From: Phycisphaerales bacterium
GTDB taxonomy: Bacteria; Planctomycetota; Phycisphaerae; UBA1845
DNA: 36,850 nucleotides
Reading direction: 5' to 3'
NCBI GenBank assembly: GCA_020353195.1
Contig: CP070691.1
Span: 1,845,842-1,882,691, forward strand
Shown here: positions 23,981 to 31,631 of the stretch, one piece after another
Layout: the number at the start of each line of letters is the position of its first letter
Numbering within the stretch: the stretch's first letter is position 1
The notes under the pieces: generated by a model
The model's database searches: none
The model's input: the letters and a program-made list of their open reading frames with translations, nothing else
What the model was told of the DNA's origin: nothing
Position numbers and translations under genes: made by a program

Positions 23981-24490
23981 GTGTCCGTCAAGTTTCACTG
24001 CGGCAAATGTGGAAAGCTGATTCGAGCACCGAAGGAGGCCAGTGGCGGCCGCGGCAAATGCCCGTACTGCAAGCAGAGCGTCTACATTCCGTCTGCGGAG
24101 GAGGAACGGGAGGCCATTCCCCTGGCGCCGATCGACGAGGACGGTGACCGGCAGCAGGAGCGGTTGGATCGCGAGGCGAAGCGCTTCTTCGCGGACCTGA
24201 GCAGGGCGGACGGGGATTCCGACATCGGTGGCGGTCCGTCGGCGTCCGCCGCCGGGCCTCCCGCCGCCGGCGCCGATGTGCACCGCCTGGTGATCGAGGC
24301 AGTGCAGGCGTTGCAGGAGTCCGACCTCGGGCAGGCGGACGAACTCATCCGCCGCCTCAAGCCGTCCGCGGAGAAGTCGAAGGCCTACATCCAGGCCTTG
24401 ATGGTCGATGAGATGCGCCCGCCGGAACTCGAAGCGTGCCCGTCGGCGTTGTACAAGGGGTTCCTGCGCACGATCCTTGAGCAGCTGTAG
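23981..24490 (+). CDS. Zinc-ribbon protein downstream of der
   Basis: The GTG at 23981 has GGAG eight bases upstream and gives MSVKFHCGKCGKLIRAP, a typical start for the family. An in-frame ATG at 23963 overlaps the der stop as ATGA and is an alternative. The 169-residue product begins with a small ribbon (CGKC at 7-10 and CPYC at 27-30), of the kind found at the start of many planctomycete proteins. A charged linker rich in Ala, Gly and Pro follows, then a helical C-terminal part (VIEAVQALQESDLGQADELI) of about 75 residues. Its role is unknown. The closeness to der suggests co-transcription, perhaps with a ribosome-linked role, but this is inference. Confidence 0.8.
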   Translation: MSVKFHCGKCGKLIRAPKEASGGRGKCPYCKQSVYIPSAEEEREAIPLAPIDEDGDRQQERLDREAKRFFADLSRADGDSDIGGGPSASAAGPPAAGADVHRLVIEAVQALQESDLGQADELIRRLKPSAEKSKAYIQALMVDEMRPPELEACPSALYKGFLRTILEQL

Positions 24491-24767
24491 CATCCGGATC
24501 CCGATTCGGAGGGCTGCGGTGAGGGTGGGCGGTCATAACGGCGGTGACGCGGATTCCCGACTGGCGGTTGGCCGTTTGCACGCGGGCTCGATCATCGATC
24601 GCGCGTCTTGACGGCCCGGGTCACGCCGGCAGCTCGACACGCCGGCGGCGCAGGCATCTTGTCCACCCGTGTCCTGCGGGGGCGGGTCTGTCGCCGGCGG
24701 CGCTCATGTGGCGAGCAAACACCGGAGACGTGTACGGTGAACCGAGAGTTGGAACGCCGCCCCGTTG

Positions 24768-25130
24768 TCAGTCGAATTTGAATTCCATACCCACGTGGTA
24801 CCCGGTTCGGCGCCGCGTACAGTGGCGGACCGTGGCTTGGCCATGAAAGCTGGCCTCGGGCTGGTGGACGGCGATGTTGAGAATGCTGCCCGGCTCGAGG
24901 CGGACGTCGCTCCGCACGCCAACGCCGCCTTCGCCCATGTCATGAAGCGTGGCAATGACGTGTAGTTCGTGCCCTTCGGCGTCGGGGACCCAGATTTCGA
25001 CGGCCCCGGGGAAGGGCCAGCGTGGCAGTTGCCGCCGCCCAAGCTCGCCCCCATCGTCGCCGTCGGCGCGCAGTCTCAGTAGTTCCTTGATAGCGTCCCG
25101 CGTGAGAGGGACGATTTCGTCAGCATCCAT
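24768..25130 (-). CDS. PilZ-domain protein (possible c-di-GMP effector)
   Basis: The 120-residue product is a single PilZ domain with a short helical N-terminus. The RxxxR motif is RQLPR (33-37), starting the first strand (WPFPGAVEIWV). The second motif is at DMGEGG (64-69), where the usual D/N-x-S-x-x-G has Gly in place of Ser, so binding of cyclic di-GMP may be weakened. The C-terminal YHVGMEFKF is the family's usual last strand. It is the last gene of a minus-strand group with nifU-like and rex genes (gap 119 bases). The 277-base gap on its 3' side (24491-24767) shows nothing clear. Confidence 0.85.
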   Translation of the reverse strand: MDADEIVPLTRDAIKELLRLRADGDDGGELGRRQLPRWPFPGAVEIWVPDAEGHELHVIATLHDMGEGGVGVRSDVRLEPGSILNIAVHQPEASFHGQATVRHCTRRRTGYHVGMEFKFD

Positions 25131-25249
25131 GCTTCACCTCGGACAGGTGATGGTGGTTGTTCGTCGCCCGGTCTCCCGCGTCCGATTCGCCGCAAAACGC
25201 GGTCCTGAGCCCCTGGTGGCCACCATTTCCGCAGACGGTTATCGACGAG

Positions 25250-25501
25250 TCAGACCAGCACGACTTGTGTCACTTCGGGCACCTTCTCCTGAATGGACCG
25301 CTGGACGCCTTGAGACAGGGTAATCGAGGCCGCAGGGCACCCCCGGCAAGCGCCGTGAAATCGGACCTGCACGACCCCGTTGTCATCCACGTCCACCAGT
25401 TCGACGTCGCCCCCGTCGTTCTGCAGATGCGGGCGTATGGCTTCCAGCGCGTCACTCACGCGGTCCCGCAGCGTGGGTTGGCCGGGCGCGTTTTCGGTCA
25501 T
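25250..25501 (-). CDS. NifU C-terminal-domain Fe-S scaffold protein
   Basis: The 83-residue product is a stand-alone NifU C-terminal domain, as in NfuA-type carriers, which hold an Fe-S cluster and pass it to target proteins. The core is LQNDGGDVELVDVDDNGVVQ followed by FHGACRGCPAAS, with Cys52 and Cys55 as cluster ligands. The C-terminal helix includes GVQRSIQEKVPEV. The start at 25501 has GAGG about seven bases upstream; an in-frame ATG at 25540 adds residues not seen in the family. It lies 88 bases after rex on the same strand. A link between redox sensing and Fe-S supply is suggested by the order of genes, not shown. Confidence 0.92.
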   Translation of the reverse strand: MTENAPGQPTLRDRVSDALEAIRPHLQNDGGDVELVDVDDNGVVQVRFHGACRGCPAASITLSQGVQRSIQEKVPEVTQVVLV

Positions 25502-25589
25502 GATCCGTCCTCTCGAAAAGAGCCTTGTTGCTACTGGCACCGGGCATATTACGCGGGGTCGCGGCGTCCGACAAGACGGGCGGATCCGC

Positions 25590-26234
25590 TCAGTCCGCCA
25601 GTTCTGCCACCTGGAAGGCCACTTGCTCGAAGTGGATGGCCAGATCGATCGCGGACACCGGGACCCCGGGCGGTACGTTGAGGGCGACAGGGGCGAAGTT
25701 CACGATGCCTTGCACTCCGGCCTGAAGCATCAGGTCGGCTACGGGCTGTGCTTCCGGGGCGGGCACGGCGATGATTCCGATGCGGATGTTCTTCGCCGGG
25801 ACAACTTCGGGCAACGTCGAGACCGGCAGAACGGCCAGACCGTCCGAATCGGGCAGTGGCCGGCCGATGATTGACGCGTCCCGGTCCAATACGGCGACGA
25901 TCTTGAAGCCTTTCCTGGCTAAGCCCCGGTAGGCGATCAGGGCACGTCCTAGATTGCCCGCGCCGACGAGCGCGGCACGCCACGTCTGGTCCGTGCCGAG
26001 GATCATCCGGGCCTGGTCGATGAGGTGAGGCACGCGGTATCCGATACCCGGGCGCCCGAACTGCCCGAAGTAGGCCAGGTCCTTTCGCACCTGGGCATCG
26101 GTGACGCCTAGGGCGTCGCCGAGCTGTTTGCTGGAGACGGTGTCGCGCCCGGCCGACCACATGGCTTCCAGCTGCCGCAGATAGAGACTCAGACGGCGAA
26201 TGGTCGGCCCGGGGACGTTGGCATATCGCGGCAT
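25590..26234 (-). CDS. rex: Redox-sensing transcriptional repressor Rex
   Basis: Rex binds DNA as a dimer and is released when NADH rises relative to NAD+. The 214-residue product has the family length. The N-terminal winged-helix domain shows VPGPTIRRLSLYLRQLEAM, then SSKQLGDALGVTDAQVRKDL with AYFGQFGRPGIGY after it. The C-terminal Rossmann domain has the NAD motif GAGNLG (91-96), then AVLDRD and a final AIDLAIHFEQVAFQ helix. A promoter with TTGACG lies 53 bases upstream of the start. I did not see a Rex operator (a TTGTGAAN-type palindrome) in the upstream region. It is the first gene of a group with nifU-like and pilZ genes. Confidence 0.95.
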   Translation of the reverse strand: MPRYANVPGPTIRRLSLYLRQLEAMWSAGRDTVSSKQLGDALGVTDAQVRKDLAYFGQFGRPGIGYRVPHLIDQARMILGTDQTWRAALVGAGNLGRALIAYRGLARKGFKIVAVLDRDASIIGRPLPDSDGLAVLPVSTLPEVVPAKNIRIGIIAVPAPEAQPVADLMLQAGVQGIVNFAPVALNVPPGVPVSAIDLAIHFEQVAFQVAELAD

Positions 26235-26286
26235 CGCGTTACCCGAAAGCTGTCGGCCCCGCCTGTCGATGGGGTCCCCCGGCGCG

Positions 26287-26316
26287 AGTATAGCGAAGCG
26301 GCATTTGCGGCGTCAA
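26287..26316 (-). promoter_or_regulatory. Sigma70-type promoter for rex
   Basis: On the minus strand, TTGACG (26311-26316) and TATACT (26287-26292) are spaced 18 bp. The rex start is 53 bases downstream, and the nifU-like and pilZ genes are likely read from the same transcript. Confidence 0.65.
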
Positions 26317-26352
26317 GAAAGCCCCTGCGCAGGGTGGTGTCGCTGTGCGCGC

Positions 26353-26382
26353 TTGACAGTCGCGACGGGGATGCGGTAGGGT
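26353..26382 (+). promoter_or_regulatory. Sigma70-type promoter for the HEAT-like gene and perhaps the Opp array
   Basis: A perfect TTGACA (26353-26358) and TAGGGT (26377-26382) are spaced 18 bp, with the perfect palindrome GTCGCGAC (26359-26366) directly after the -35. It is divergent from the rex promoter, 37 bases away. Confidence 0.5.
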
Positions 26383-26419
26383 TGGCGGCGCCCGGCGTGG
26401 ACCCGCTGAAGGCCTGCCG

Positions 26420-27541
26420 ATGATGAAGGAGAATCCCCTGGCGTTGACCCTGCCTCGAACCCGATCGGTGGCGCGACGCTCCCCCGCGACTGTGGTGTGG
26501 AGCCTCGCGATGATGCTGTGCGCCTCGGCAATTGCGGCGGGGCAGGAGGAGAGCCCCGACGCGGCGGACGAGGCGATGGACGCCTTGCGAGGCCGGGCCC
26601 CCGTCGGCGAACAGGACGATGAGGTTCTGGACGACTGGATTGCCCGGGAGTTGGCGTCCCTGCGCGACGCACCGACTGACCCCGAGCGAGCGGAGCGGTT
26701 TCGCAACCGGTTCAAGCTGCAGATCACCAACTCCGACAATGTGCCCGAGTTTGTCGCGCGGTTCGCGGAGCGAGCGGGGACGGCGTTCATGGCGGAGTTG
26801 GCCGACTGCGACCGCTTGGCCCCGCCGGCGGCCCGGGCGCTGGCCTGGGTGCTGGGGGACTTCGACCGCGTGGGAACGATCGACGCCCTGGAGGCGGGGC
26901 TGAAGTGTGCCAACCGTCCCGATGTCCGCTACCTGTGTGCACGGGCTTTTGTCGACTTGCGGGACAACGTCGGCCCGAACCCGTTGCTGATGGAGAAGGC
27001 ACTTGGCATCCTGCGTGAGGCGGGTCGTGTGGAGAGCAACGGCCTGGTCGTCGGGCAGGTTTACAGGGCCCTCGAATTCACGAATCCCGACCGATTCTCC
27101 GCGGCGACGGAGGCGATTCTGGACGTGTTGACGGCGCGGCTGGAGACGCGGCGTGCCGCCCCCGGCGGGCCGACCTGTGACGGAGGCGAGCTTCAGTTGC
27201 TGGCGTTTTTCACGGCCCATCCCCCGCCGGCCCGGGCCTTGACCGTGCGGCTCGCGGGTCAGTTGGCGGTGATGCTGCGATTGGACGTCACGCGGTTCGG
27301 GCAGGAAGGCGTGGACGAATTCGAGAAGCTCAGGCTCGTCGAGGCAATCGATGCGTGTGAAGCGTTGCTGGTCCGGCTGGTCGTCCCGAATCGTGCGCCG
27401 AACATCCGTGATGCGATGAACAAGGATAACGACGTGCGGATCCTCGAGATGAACATCGAGCTCAACAAATGGGTCGGCACGCCGGACACCTCGGGCGTCC
27501 TGAATGAAGCGCCGTGGAGCGTCCCGGCCGGGGCACCCTGA
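26420..27541 (+). CDS. Secreted helical (HEAT-like) protein of unknown function
   Basis: The 373-residue product has two adjacent Met codons at the start and a signal peptide after a basic stretch (RSPATVVWSLAMMLCASAIA, ending AAGQ). The mature protein is rich in Ala, Leu, Arg and Asp and almost entirely helical. It has short HEAT-like or armadillo-like units such as LAPPAARALAWVLGDFDRVG, IDALEAGLKCANRPDVRYLC and AREAL-type turns. No catalytic motif was seen and no family was recognised. It stands 60 bases before the first Opp binding-protein gene on the same strand and behind a good promoter, so it may be the first gene of that operon. A scaffold role in the cell envelope is a guess. Confidence 0.82.
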   Translation: MMKENPLALTLPRTRSVARRSPATVVWSLAMMLCASAIAAGQEESPDAADEAMDALRGRAPVGEQDDEVLDDWIARELASLRDAPTDPERAERFRNRFKLQITNSDNVPEFVARFAERAGTAFMAELADCDRLAPPAARALAWVLGDFDRVGTIDALEAGLKCANRPDVRYLCARAFVDLRDNVGPNPLLMEKALGILREAGRVESNGLVVGQVYRALEFTNPDRFSAATEAILDVLTARLETRRAAPGGPTCDGGELQLLAFFTAHPPPARALTVRLAGQLAVMLRLDVTRFGQEGVDEFEKLRLVEAIDACEALLVRLVVPNRAPNIRDAMNKDNDVRILEMNIELNKWVGTPDTSGVLNEAPWSVPAGAP

Positions 27542-27601
27542 AACCGGGTGCGACACCGGCCTTACCCTTCGAACCAGCTTCGACTGTGATCAGCATCTAC
27601 C

Positions 27602-29593
27602 GTGTTTCGCACCGTCATCGTCGTGTGCGTTGTGCTGCTGGCGGCTATCCTGGCGTCGTACCGGCTCGCGGAGGAAGGGCCCCAGGCCGACTTCCGTTAC
27701 GCGAACGCAACGGGGATCAGCACGCTGGACCCGGCGCGCATCAGCCACAGTCATGACATCCGGATCGCGATCAACATCTGGGAAGGCCTGACCACTTATC
27801 ATCCGAAGACCACCGAAGCCGTCGAGGGGGTGGCCCGATTCCCGGTCGACGTGTCGGCCGACGGGTGCGTGTACACGTTCGACCTGCGGGCGGACGCCCG
27901 GTGGTCCAACGGCGATCCTGTAACGGCGACGGACTTCATTCGAGGCTGGCGGCGGGTCATCGAGCCGGGAACCGCGGGCGACTACGCGATGTTCATCGTC
28001 GACCGGGTAGCCGGCGCCCGCGAGTACTACGCCTGGCGCAACCAGGCGGTGGCAGTCCTGACGGCGCTGCATCGACTGGCCGACGGCTGGCCGATCGACG
28101 CCGAATCGGCCCGGGCGCTGTACGACCACGCTGGCGACGCGTTCGTCCGCGACGTCTACGACGGCCTCGAGCCGACAGAGCCCGCGAATCGATCAGTGCG
28201 ACCGGCCCGGTCTCCGGCCGGTCATGCGCAGGATGCGGACGATCGGTGGCAGCGATTGGCCGACGGGCTTGCTTCGAGCGATCACGACTGGCGGGCGGCC
28301 CACGAGGGCTTCTTCCGATTGCATGCTGCTCGGCGGGACGCGCGGTTCGCCGCCGTGGGGTTGCAGGCGCTGTCGCGGCACCGGCTGCGGGTGACATTGG
28401 CCCGGCCTTGCCCGTACTTCCTGGACCTGTGCGCGTTTGCCACGCTCGTTCCGTGTCACGCGAGCATCGAGCGGCTGCGTGAGCAAGTGGACGCCACCGG
28501 TCTGACATCGGAGGGGCTGGTCGTTTACGACCCGCAGTGGACGAAACCCGACTATCGGCGCAACGGGTATCCGGGCCTGATCACGAACGGCCCGTACCGG
28601 CTCAAGGTGTGGGCGTTCAAGCGGCGGATCCGCCTGGAGGCGAACCCGCATTTCTGGGGCCTGGACCGCCTGCGATGCCGGACGATCGACATGGTCGAGT
28701 TTGCGGACTTGAACACGTCGATCATGGCCTACGAAGCGGGTGACGTGGATTTCCTGATCGACATGCAGGTTGAGTACGACCACGAACTGATTCGGATGGC
28801 TCGATCGGGCGCCCGTCCCGATCTGCACGTGCCGGTGGCGTTCGGCATGTACTTTCTCCTGTTCAACTGCCAGAGCCCGACGGTCAAGGGGCGGCCCAAC
28901 CCCTTCGTCGACGCCCGTGTCCGCAAGGCATTCGTGTCGGCGGTCGACAAGTATGCCATCGTCAACAACGTGCTCCAGCGGGGCGATCCGGTCACCGGGA
29001 ACGTGGTGCCGGTGGGCAGCATTCCCGCCTACCCGTCGCCGCCCGGGCTGGGCTGCGACCCGGCGCAGGCGCGGCGGTGGCTCACCGAGGCGGGCTACCC
29101 AAACGGTGAAGGCTTTCCGCCGGTCGAGGTCCTGTACAACACCGACTCCCAGCACGAGAAGATCAGCCAGGTTCTGGGGCGGACATGGGAGCAGGAGCTG
29201 GGTGTCCGGGTCGAGCTTCGGGGCAAGGAGTTCCGCACGTTCGGCGACGACAAGGTAAATCGTAACTACATGATTGCCCGGGCGGGCTGGTGGGGCGACT
29301 ACCGCGATCCGACCACGTTCCTCGAGCTGTTCGCGACCGGCAACGGCAATAACGACTCGGGGTATTCGAATCCGCGCTTCGACGCGTTGCTCGATCGGGC
29401 GGCGGGCGAGGCCGACCGCGCCCGGCGCCTGGCCCTTCTGGCTGAGGCAGAGGCGATCATCGTGCAGGAGGACCTGCCGCTTCTGCCCCTGTTTCAGCAC
29501 ACGAACCTGATGGCGATCAAGCCCTACGTCCGGGGAGTGTATCCCAACCCGGCGGTGACGTTTCCGATGCGCTACTGGGGGATCGAGCGATGA
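27602..29593 (+). CDS. Peptide ABC transporter substrate-binding protein, first copy
   Basis: The product belongs to the SBP family 5 (OppA/DppA type) and would catch peptides outside the membrane. The start is GTG 27602, with no strong ribosome-binding site, and the product has 663 residues, longer than usual. The N-terminus MFRTVIVVCVVLLAAILASY is an uncleaved anchor or signal without a lipobox. Family motifs include TLDPARISHSHDIRIAINIW, WSNGDPVTATDFIRGW and NGPYRLKVWAF. Residues about 141-248 form an extra segment relative to typical OppA, rich in helix and Asp/Arg, before VGLQALSRHRLRVTL. Its end overlaps oppB-type 29590 as ATGA, so the two are translationally coupled. Confidence 0.93.
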   Translation: MFRTVIVVCVVLLAAILASYRLAEEGPQADFRYANATGISTLDPARISHSHDIRIAINIWEGLTTYHPKTTEAVEGVARFPVDVSADGCVYTFDLRADARWSNGDPVTATDFIRGWRRVIEPGTAGDYAMFIVDRVAGAREYYAWRNQAVAVLTALHRLADGWPIDAESARALYDHAGDAFVRDVYDGLEPTEPANRSVRPARSPAGHAQDADDRWQRLADGLASSDHDWRAAHEGFFRLHAARRDARFAAVGLQALSRHRLRVTLARPCPYFLDLCAFATLVPCHASIERLREQVDATGLTSEGLVVYDPQWTKPDYRRNGYPGLITNGPYRLKVWAFKRRIRLEANPHFWGLDRLRCRTIDMVEFADLNTSIMAYEAGDVDFLIDMQVEYDHELIRMARSGARPDLHVPVAFGMYFLLFNCQSPTVKGRPNPFVDARVRKAFVSAVDKYAIVNNVLQRGDPVTGNVVPVGSIPAYPSPPGLGCDPAQARRWLTEAGYPNGEGFPPVEVLYNTDSQHEKISQVLGRTWEQELGVRVELRGKEFRTFGDDKVNRNYMIARAGWWGDYRDPTTFLELFATGNGNNDSGYSNPRFDALLDRAAGEADRARRLALLAEAEAIIVQEDLPLLPLFQHTNLMAIKPYVRGVYPNPAVTFPMRYWGIER

Positions 29594-30510
29594 GCCGCCG
29601 ACTGTTGACGCGGTTAGGCCTGGGGATGGCGACGCTGATCTGCGTGTATGTCGTGACGTTCCTGCTCGTGATCAGCGCCCCGGGCAATCCGTTCGAAGGC
29701 GCCGAGCGGAACATGCCGCCGGAGGTCGTTCGCGCGCTGAAGGCCCGCTACAGTATGGACAGCGAGCTGAAGTACTTCTTCCAGTTCCTGTGGGGGGCGA
29801 TCCGGCTCGACTTCGGCCCGTCGTTTCAATATCACGACTGGACGTGCAGCCAGATCATCGCCGATGCCCTGCCGGTCTCGGCGGCGCTGGGGTTTCTGGC
29901 GGTGGGGCTCGCGGTGCTGGTCGGCGTTCCCGTCGGCGTGCTCAGCGCGGTCAAGCCGAATGGCTGGTTCGACGTGACGAGTCTGGGGTTCGTGCTGCTG
30001 GGAATCTCCCTGCCCACCTTTGTGACGGGATCGGCGCTGCTGATCGTGTTTGCGGTATGGCTGAAGGTCGCGCCGGTCGGCGGATGGGGGCGGATCGCTC
30101 ATTTGCCGCTGCCGGCCTTGACGCTGTCGCTGCCGTTTGCGGCCTACGTCGCCCGGTTGACGCGAGCCGGCATGCTCGACGTGCTGGGCAGTGAGTTCAT
30201 TCGGACCGCCCTGGCCAAGGGCCTGGCCCCCCGCACCGTGGTGTGGAAGCACGCGTTCAAGGTGGCGTTTCTGCCTGTGCTGAGTTTCCTAGGGCCGGCG
30301 GCGGCACAGGCCATGACCGGCTCGTTCGTCGTGGAGAAGGTCTTCAGCATCCCGGGCATGGGTCAGCATTTCGTCAACGGGGCGTTGAACCTCAACCGCG
30401 GGTTGGTCATGAGTACGGTGCTGGCCTATGCGACGATCCTGATCGTGTTCAACATCGTGGTGGACATCTTGTACACGTTCGTGGACCCGCGGATCAAGGA
30501 GGCGACATGA
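29590..30510 (+). CDS. Peptide ABC transporter permease, OppB/DppB type, first copy
   Basis: The 306-residue product is one of the two membrane subunits of the importer. It starts with a helix (about 9-30, LGMATLICVYVVTFLLVIS) and has about six membrane segments. The ATPase-contact EAA loop is EFIRTALAKGLAPRTVVWKH in the C-terminal half, followed by FVVEKVFSIPGMGQHF, the family's signature segment. The start overlaps the stop of the binding-protein gene, and the end overlaps the next permease gene as ATGA (30507-30510), which shows tight co-translation. It works with the OppC-type gene at 30507; the ATPase must be oppD at the right edge or genes beyond the window. Confidence 0.95.
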   Translation: MSRRLLTRLGLGMATLICVYVVTFLLVISAPGNPFEGAERNMPPEVVRALKARYSMDSELKYFFQFLWGAIRLDFGPSFQYHDWTCSQIIADALPVSAALGFLAVGLAVLVGVPVGVLSAVKPNGWFDVTSLGFVLLGISLPTFVTGSALLIVFAVWLKVAPVGGWGRIAHLPLPALTLSLPFAAYVARLTRAGMLDVLGSEFIRTALAKGLAPRTVVWKHAFKVAFLPVLSFLGPAAAQAMTGSFVVEKVFSIPGMGQHFVNGALNLNRGLVMSTVLAYATILIVFNIVVDILYTFVDPRIKEAT

Positions 30511-31547
30511 GTGCGCGCGGCGGTCAACCTGTCGAGGCGCGCGGCCGCCGGCCCCGAAGCCGGGCGTGGCGCCGATTCCGCGGCAACCGCGCCGCCCGGG
30601 TAAGCGGTTGGTTCCTGGCCGGCGCAGTGGTGCTGCTGGTGGTGACACTGCCGTTCTCCTGGGCCTGGTTCAACGTGCAGGACGTTCAGCACGCGATCCG
30701 CGCCGCTCCGACAACCGGTCAGGTCGTGAGCTACACCGTCTACGAGCAGCCGCTTCGCGATCACGCCGCGGGGCGGTACGCGAGCGCGGCGGGACCGGTG
30801 ATGCACAAAGCCTCGGCGTGGTTCGGATACGACAACGTCGGGCGGAGCCTGCTGTACCGCTGCCTGTTCGGCTGGTTGGTGAGCCTGTCGATCGGGCTGG
30901 CGGCGGCGGGGTTGGCCGTCACGATCGGCGTGGTCTGGGGGACCCTGGCGGCGATGGCCGGCGGGCGCGTGGACCTGGTGATGATGCGGATCGTGGACAT
31001 GCTGTTCGGGCTGCCGTACATCCTGCTCGTGATCGTTCTCAAGACCGGCTTGGAGACCCCGCTCACCCGGCTGTTCGGCGATCGGGCTCAGGCGGCGAAC
31101 GTGGTGATTCTGTTTCTGGCGATCGGCGGGGTCAGTTGGCTGACGATGGCGCGGGTCATTCGCGGGCAGGTGCTGTCGCTGCGGGAACAGCCGTTCATCG
31201 AGGCGGCCCGGGCCGGCGGCATCGGCAGGTTCCGTATCCTCTGGCGACACCTGCTGCCCAACCTGATCGGGCCGATCGTCGTCTACGCGACCCTCGCGGT
31301 TCCACAGGCGATTCTCCAGGAGTCGTTCCTGAGCTTCTTGGGCATCGGCGTGCAGGCGCCGATTCCGTCGCTGGGGCGGCTGGCGGCGGACGGCGTGGCG
31401 GCGGTCAACACGTTTGTCGGGTTCTGGTGGCTGATCACTTTCCCCTGCCTTATACTGGTGCTCACCCTTTTGGCGCTGAATTTTCTCGGCGACGGGCTGC
31501 GCGACGCGCTCGACCCGAAATCGTCGGCGGCGACGATGGTCTCGTAG
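30507..31547 (+). CDS. Peptide ABC transporter permease, OppC/DppC type, first copy
   Basis: The ATG at 30507 has AAGGAGG four bases upstream and overlaps the stop of the previous gene. The 346-residue product has a basic N-terminus (RRPRSRAWRRFRGNRAA), a first membrane helix (about 35-52) and five more in the C-terminal half. Where typical OppC has GTDxxGRD, this protein has FGYDNVGRSLLYR, a shifted version. The EAA loop is QPFIEAARAGGIGRFRILWR, followed by HLLPN. LQESFLSFLGIGVQAP is the family's last-third signature. Before it, about 60 residues form an extra extracytoplasmic stretch. The gene is followed by an 85-base gap and a second binding-protein gene. Confidence 0.95.
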   Translation: MSARGGQPVEARGRRPRSRAWRRFRGNRAARVSGWFLAGAVVLLVVTLPFSWAWFNVQDVQHAIRAAPTTGQVVSYTVYEQPLRDHAAGRYASAAGPVMHKASAWFGYDNVGRSLLYRCLFGWLVSLSIGLAAAGLAVTIGVVWGTLAAMAGGRVDLVMMRIVDMLFGLPYILLVIVLKTGLETPLTRLFGDRAQAANVVILFLAIGGVSWLTMARVIRGQVLSLREQPFIEAARAGGIGRFRILWRHLLPNLIGPIVVYATLAVPQAILQESFLSFLGIGVQAPIPSLGRLAADGVAAVNTFVGFWWLITFPCLILVLTLLALNFLGDGLRDALDPKSSAATMVS

Positions 31548-31631
31548 GTGTCGCCGGGTGGCTGCCGACCGCTCACCGCCGGTGGTCGCGGCTTGACGGC
31601 CGAGTCTCGGCGGGCGGAATGCAGGTGAACC

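Noticed and set aside
26235..26419. Search for a Rex operator upstream of rex
   Set aside because: No TTGTGAAN-type palindrome was visible; autoregulation could not be supported from sequence.
28193..29500. Long minus-strand frame opposite the first Opp binding-protein gene
   Set aside because: No domain or ribosome-binding site, and the plus strand has clear SBP family 5 motifs and coupled overlaps.
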